Part shown: piece after piece, positions 60,568-64,000 of the stretch | Numbering within the stretch: position 1 is the first letter of the stretch | How the letters are laid out: each line of letters starts with the position of its first letter | NCBI RefSeq assembly: GCF_902859705.1 | Contig: NZ_CADIJO010000001.1 | Coordinates: forward strand, 186,001-250,000 | Origin: Achromobacter deleyi | Lineage (GTDB): Bacteria > Pseudomonadota > Gammaproteobacteria > Burkholderiales > Burkholderiaceae_B | Direction of reading: 5' to 3' | DNA length: 64,000 nt | Notes under the pieces: generated by a model | The model's input: the letters and a program-made list of their open reading frames with translations, nothing else | What the model was told of the DNA's origin: nothing | Databases searched by the model: none | Made by a program: the position numbers and the translations under genes

Positions 60568-62895
60568 ATGGTTGAACTAACCGTCGACGGCAATACGGTA
60601 GAAGTGCCCGAAGGCAGCATGGTGATGCATGCGGCCCAGAAAGTCGGGCTTTACGTGCCGCATTTCTGCTACCACAAGAAACTGTCCATCGCGGCGAACT
60701 GCCGCATGTGCCTGGTCGAAGTGGAAAAAGCGCCCAAGGCGCTGCCCGCCTGCGCGACCCCCGTGACGAACGGCATGGTCGTGCACACCTGCTCCGAGAA
60801 GGCTCGCGCCGCTCAGAAGTCGGTGATGGAATTCTTGCTCATCAATCACCCGCTCGACTGCCCGATCTGCGATCAGGGCGGCGAATGCCAGCTGCAGGAT
60901 CTGGCCGTGGGTTATGGCGGCTCCGCCTCGCGCTACCAGGAAGAAAAGCGCGTGGTGTTCCACAAGGACCTCGGTCCGCTGGTTTCCGCCGAGGAAATGA
61001 GCCGCTGCATCCACTGCACCCGCTGCGTGCGCTTCGGCCAGGAAATCGCCGGCGTCATGGAACTGGGCATGCTGGGCCGTGGCGAACACTCCGAAATCAC
61101 GTCGTTCGTGGGCCGCTCGATCGAGTCCGAGCTCTCGGGCAACATGATCGACATCTGTCCGGTGGGCGCGCTGACCTCCAAGCCCTTCCGCTACAGCGCC
61201 CGTACCTGGGAACTGGCTCGCCGCCGTTCGGTCAGCCCGCACGACAGCCTGGGTGCCAACCTGGTCGTCCAGGTCAAGGGCGACCGCGTGATGCGCGTGG
61301 TCCCGTTCGAAGACGAAGCCGTCAACGAATGCTGGATCAGCGACCGCGACCGCTTCTCGTACGAAGGCCTGAACAGCGAAGACCGCCTGTCCGCCCCGAT
61401 GATCAAGGGCACCGACGGCAAGTGGCAGGAAGCCTCGTGGGCCGACGCCCTGGCTGCCGTGGCCCAAGGCCTGTCGCGGGTTCGCGACAGCTTCGGCGCC
61501 GGCCAGATCGGCGCGCTGGCGTCCGAATACGCCACCACTGAAGAATACGCACTGCTGGGCCGCCTGGTGCGCGCGCTGGGTTCGGAAAACATCGACTTCC
61601 GCCTGCGCCAGACCGATGCCGCCTTCGACGCCGCCCTGACCGGCGCGCCGTGGCTGGGCATGCCCATCGCCGAACTCGACAACCTGGACCGCGTCCTGGT
61701 GGTCGGCTCGTTCCTGCGCAAGGATCACCCGCTGATGGCCCAGCGCCTGCGCCAAGCCGCCAAGCGCGGCACGCAGATCCTGATGGTCGACAGCGCCGCC
61801 GACGATCCCCTGATGCCCGTCGCCGGCCGCATCACCGTGGCCCCGTCCGAGCTGCCGCGCGCGCTGGCCGAAGTCGCCGTCGCCCTGGCCCAGGCCAAGG
61901 ACGCCGCGGTGCCGGCCGAATTCGCCTCGGTCACGCCGGGCGAAAGCGCCAAGATCATCGCCGCCAGCCTGGCTTCCGGCGCCAACACCGCCGTGCTGCT
62001 GGGCAACCTGGCCGTGGCCAGCGCCCAGGCCTCGACCCTGGCCGCCAACGGCCGCGCCGTGGCTGACCTGGCCGGCGGCAAGTTCGGCTTCCTGACCTCC
62101 GGCGGCAACACCGTCGGCGGTTACCTGGCCGGTGCCGTGCCGGGCAAGGGCGGCAAGAACGCCGCCGCCATGCTGGCCGAGCCGCTCAAGGCCTACGTCG
62201 TGCTGCACGCCGAGCCGCTGCTGGATGCCGACAACGGCCAGCAGGCAATCGCCGCGCTGCGCGGCGCGCAGTTCGCCGTGGCCCTGACGCCTTACCGTTC
62301 GGCCGCCGCCGAGTGGGCCGACGTCATGCTGCCGGTGGCGCCGTTCACCGAAACCTCGGGTACGTTCGTCAACGCCCAGGGCCTGGCCCAGAGCTTCAAG
62401 GGCACGGTCGCGCCGTTCGGCCAGACCCGTCCGGCCTGGAAGGTCCTGCGCGTGCTGGGCAACGTCCTGCACCTGGCCGGCTTCGACGACGAAACCTCCG
62501 AATCCGTGCGCGACGCCGCGCTGGCCGGTGGCATCGAAGGCCGCCTGTCCAACGACATCAAGGCACCGCTGGGCCTGGGCCAGGCCGTGGCCGGCCTGGA
62601 ACGCGTTGCCGACGTGCCGATCTACCGCAGCGACGCCATGGTGCGCCGCTCGGAACCGCTGCAGGCCGCGCCGGCTTCGAAGAAGCCCGCCGCGCGCATG
62701 AACGGCCGCACGCTCACCAGCCTCGGCCTGACCGCCGGCGTCAAGGTGCGCGTGACGGGCGGGCAGGGCGCTGTCGAGCTCGAAACCGTGCAGGACGATG
62801 CCGTGGCCGATCGCGCCGTGCGCATTTCCGCAGCCTTTGAAAATACCGCAGCCCTGGGTGGCGCATTTGGTCAACTCAGCGTGGAGCGTGCCTGA
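60568..62895 (+). CDS. nuoG: NADH-quinone oxidoreductase subunit G
   Basis: The 775-residue largest peripheral-arm subunit. The N-terminal iron-sulfur chain is complete: [2Fe-2S] ligands Cys34, Cys45, Cys48 and Cys62; the His-coordinated cluster with His94, Cys98, Cys101 and Cys107 ([14 protein letters not shown]); and the [4Fe-4S] set Cys147, Cys150, Cys153 and Cys197 (RCIHCTRC and ICPVGAL). A degenerate molybdopterin-oxidoreductase domain follows, without signs of cofactor binding, as is usual for NuoG. The stop TGA shares its last base with the nuoH start (TGATG). Confidence 0.97.
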   Translation: MVELTVDGNTVEVPEGSMVMHAAQKVGLYVPHFCYHKKLSIAANCRMCLVEVEKAPKALPACATPVTNGMVVHTCSEKARAAQKSVMEFLLINHPLDCPICDQGGECQLQDLAVGYGGSASRYQEEKRVVFHKDLGPLVSAEEMSRCIHCTRCVRFGQEIAGVMELGMLGRGEHSEITSFVGRSIESELSGNMIDICPVGALTSKPFRYSARTWELARRRSVSPHDSLGANLVVQVKGDRVMRVVPFEDEAVNECWISDRDRFSYEGLNSEDRLSAPMIKGTDGKWQEASWADALAAVAQGLSRVRDSFGAGQIGALASEYATTEEYALLGRLVRALGSENIDFRLRQTDAAFDAALTGAPWLGMPIAELDNLDRVLVVGSFLRKDHPLMAQRLRQAAKRGTQILMVDSAADDPLMPVAGRITVAPSELPRALAEVAVALAQAKDAAVPAEFASVTPGESAKIIAASLASGANTAVLLGNLAVASAQASTLAANGRAVADLAGGKFGFLTSGGNTVGGYLAGAVPGKGGKNAAAMLAEPLKAYVVLHAEPLLDADNGQQAIAALRGAQFAVALTPYRSAAAEWADVMLPVAPFTETSGTFVNAQGLAQSFKGTVAPFGQTRPAWKVLRVLGNVLHLAGFDDETSESVRDAALAGGIEGRLSNDIKAPLGLGQAVAGLERVADVPIYRSDAMVRRSEPLQAAPASKKPAARMNGRTLTSLGLTAGVKVRVTGGQGAVELETVQDDAVADRAVRISAAFENTAALGGAFGQLSVERA

Positions 62896-63968
62896 TGGAA
62901 TGGCTCAATGTTCTTGAAAGCCAGGGTACGGCACTGCTGGGCCCGACGGTCTGGATGGTGCTCTGGACCCTCATCAAGATTGTCGTCATCGCCGTGCCGA
63001 TCATCCTGTGCGTCGCCTACCTGACGTACTGGGAACGCAAGATGATCGGCGCCATGCACGTGCGCATGGGCCCGAACCGCGTCGGCTTCAAGGGGCTGCT
63101 GCAGCCTTTCGCCGACGTCTTCAAGCTGCTGACCAAGGAAGTCGTGGTCCCCAGCCAGGCCAACAAGGTGCTGTTCATCGTGGCCCCCGTGGTCACGCTG
63201 ATGCCGGCGCTGGCGGCCTGGGCCGTGGTGCCCTTCGGCCCCGACGTCGTGCTGGCCAACGTCAACGCCGGCCTGCTGTACATCATGGCCATCACGTCCA
63301 TCGGCGTGTATGGCGTGATCGTCGCCGGCTGGGCCTCGAATTCCAAGTACGCGTTCCTGGGCGCGCTGCGCGCCTCGGCCCAGATGCTGTCCTATGAACT
63401 GGCCATCGGCTTCGTGCTGGTGACGGTGCTGCTGGTGTCCGGCAGCCTGAACATGTCGGAAATCGTGCATGTGCAGAACCGCGGCTGGTTCGCCGACAAG
63501 GGCCTGACGTTCCTGTCCTGGAACTGGCTGCCGCTGTTGCCGCTGTTCGTGATCTACGTGATCTCGGCCGTGGCCGAAACCAACCGCCACCCGTTCGACG
63601 TGGTGGAAGGCGAATCCGAAATCGTGGCCGGTCACATGGTCGAGTACTCGGGTATGGCCTTCGCCCTGTTCTTCCTGGGTGAATACGCCAACATGATCCT
63701 GCTGTCGTGCATGGCATCGATCATGTTCCTGGGCGGCTGGGCATCGCCGATCGATATCGTGCCGCTGACCTGGATTCCGGGTTGGATCTGGCTGGGTCTC
63801 AAGACGTTCTTCGTGGTCTCGTTGTTCGTGTGGTTCCGCGCTTCTTTCCCGCGCTACCGCTACGACCAGATCATGCGTTTGGGTTGGAAAATCTTCATCC
63901 CGCTGACCGGCGTTTGGCTGGTCGTGGTGGCGATCTGGATGCAGACGCCCTGGAACATTTGGCGCTAA
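62895..63968 (+). CDS. nuoH: NADH-quinone oxidoreductase subunit H
   Basis: A 357-residue membrane subunit with about eight helices that joins the membrane arm to the quinone site. Highly conserved loops are [20 protein letters not shown] (about residues 45-64), [19 protein letters not shown], and [20 protein letters not shown], rich in the acidic residues of the E-channel. The start overlaps the nuoG stop by one base. The end, MQTPWNIWR, is normal. A ribosome-binding site (AGGCAGG) for nuoI follows 21 bases later. Confidence 0.97.
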   Translation: MEWLNVLESQGTALLGPTVWMVLWTLIKIVVIAVPIILCVAYLTYWERKMIGAMHVRMGPNRVGFKGLLQPFADVFKLLTKEVVVPSQANKVLFIVAPVVTLMPALAAWAVVPFGPDVVLANVNAGLLYIMAITSIGVYGVIVAGWASNSKYAFLGALRASAQMLSYELAIGFVLVTVLLVSGSLNMSEIVHVQNRGWFADKGLTFLSWNWLPLLPLFVIYVISAVAETNRHPFDVVEGESEIVAGHMVEYSGMAFALFFLGEYANMILLSCMASIMFLGGWASPIDIVPLTWIPGWIWLGLKTFFVVSLFVWFRASFPRYRYDQIMRLGWKIFIPLTGVWLVVVAIWMQTPWNIWR

Positions 63969-63989
63969 GCCGCCAGGCAGAGGCAGGAT

Positions 63990-64000
63990 ATGGAAGCGAT
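63990..64000 (+). CDS. nuoI: NADH-quinone oxidoreductase subunit I, first codons (cut by window end)
   Basis: ATG GAA GCG AT encodes MEA(I), the expected start of NuoI, which carries two [4Fe-4S] clusters. It is preceded by AGGCAGG at a proper distance and follows nuoH as in other proteobacteria. The rest lies outside the window. Confidence 0.85.

Overview
The window reads as chromosomal DNA of a high-GC betaproteobacterium of the Alcaligenaceae, most probably Achromobacter or a close Bordetella relative. The evidence is the nuoA-I order, GC-rich codon use, a Bug-type (TctC) receptor, a Burkholderiales-type porin, and a MexXY-like pump with a divergent TetR gene that fits AxyXY-OprZ/AxyZ of Achromobacter. 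I saw no phage, IS transposase, CRISPR array, rRNA or tRNA.

Layout. 0.1-1.5 kb: a gamma-glutamylcyclotransferase-like protein and a DUF808 membrane protein. 1.5-8.1 kb (minus): an iron block with a FecI-type sigma factor, a FecR regulator, a siderophore receptor that has a signalling domain, and a FecA-like receptor that lacks one; both promoter regions carry Fur-box-like sites. 8.4-19.4 kb: an Lrp/AsnC regulator, an alpha/beta hydrolase in an operon with a peptide-type ABC transporter, a GntR regulator, two convergent paralogous solute-binding proteins and a C45 acyltransferase/peptidase. The perfect palindrome TTGGCGCCAA occurs five times here, always between genes and next to the start of this set, so it is the likely operator of a local regulon. 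Two inverted copies of a structured repeat (conserved core, perfectly self-complementary arms that differ between copies) lie at 9.1 and 16.4 kb. 19.4-23.2 kb: a Bug receptor, two NodB-fold proteins (one with its metal ligands lost) and a divergent IclR regulator.

23.3-45.2 kb: an efflux island with three complete RND pumps, each with adaptor, pump and outer-membrane channel. Two of them have divergent TetR genes. A BCCT transporter and a cysteine-rich SufR-like regulator are interspersed. 45.3-49.8 kb: a LysR regulator, a lone family-5 binding protein and a gamma-glutamyltransferase. 49.9-53.9 kb: a lipid kinase/phosphoesterase/PAP2 operon facing a TetR/thioesterase/Rossmann-protein operon. 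54.4-55.6 kb: a major porin with tandem terminators. 55.8-64.0 kb: the start of the complex I operon, nuoA to the first codons of nuoI.

The transport-plus-hydrolase cluster at 8-23 kb is the least ordinary part. It looks like uptake and cleavage of a peptide- or amide-like compound, but the substrate cannot be read from the sequence. Operator and promoter calls are pattern-based; no alignment or database search was run.
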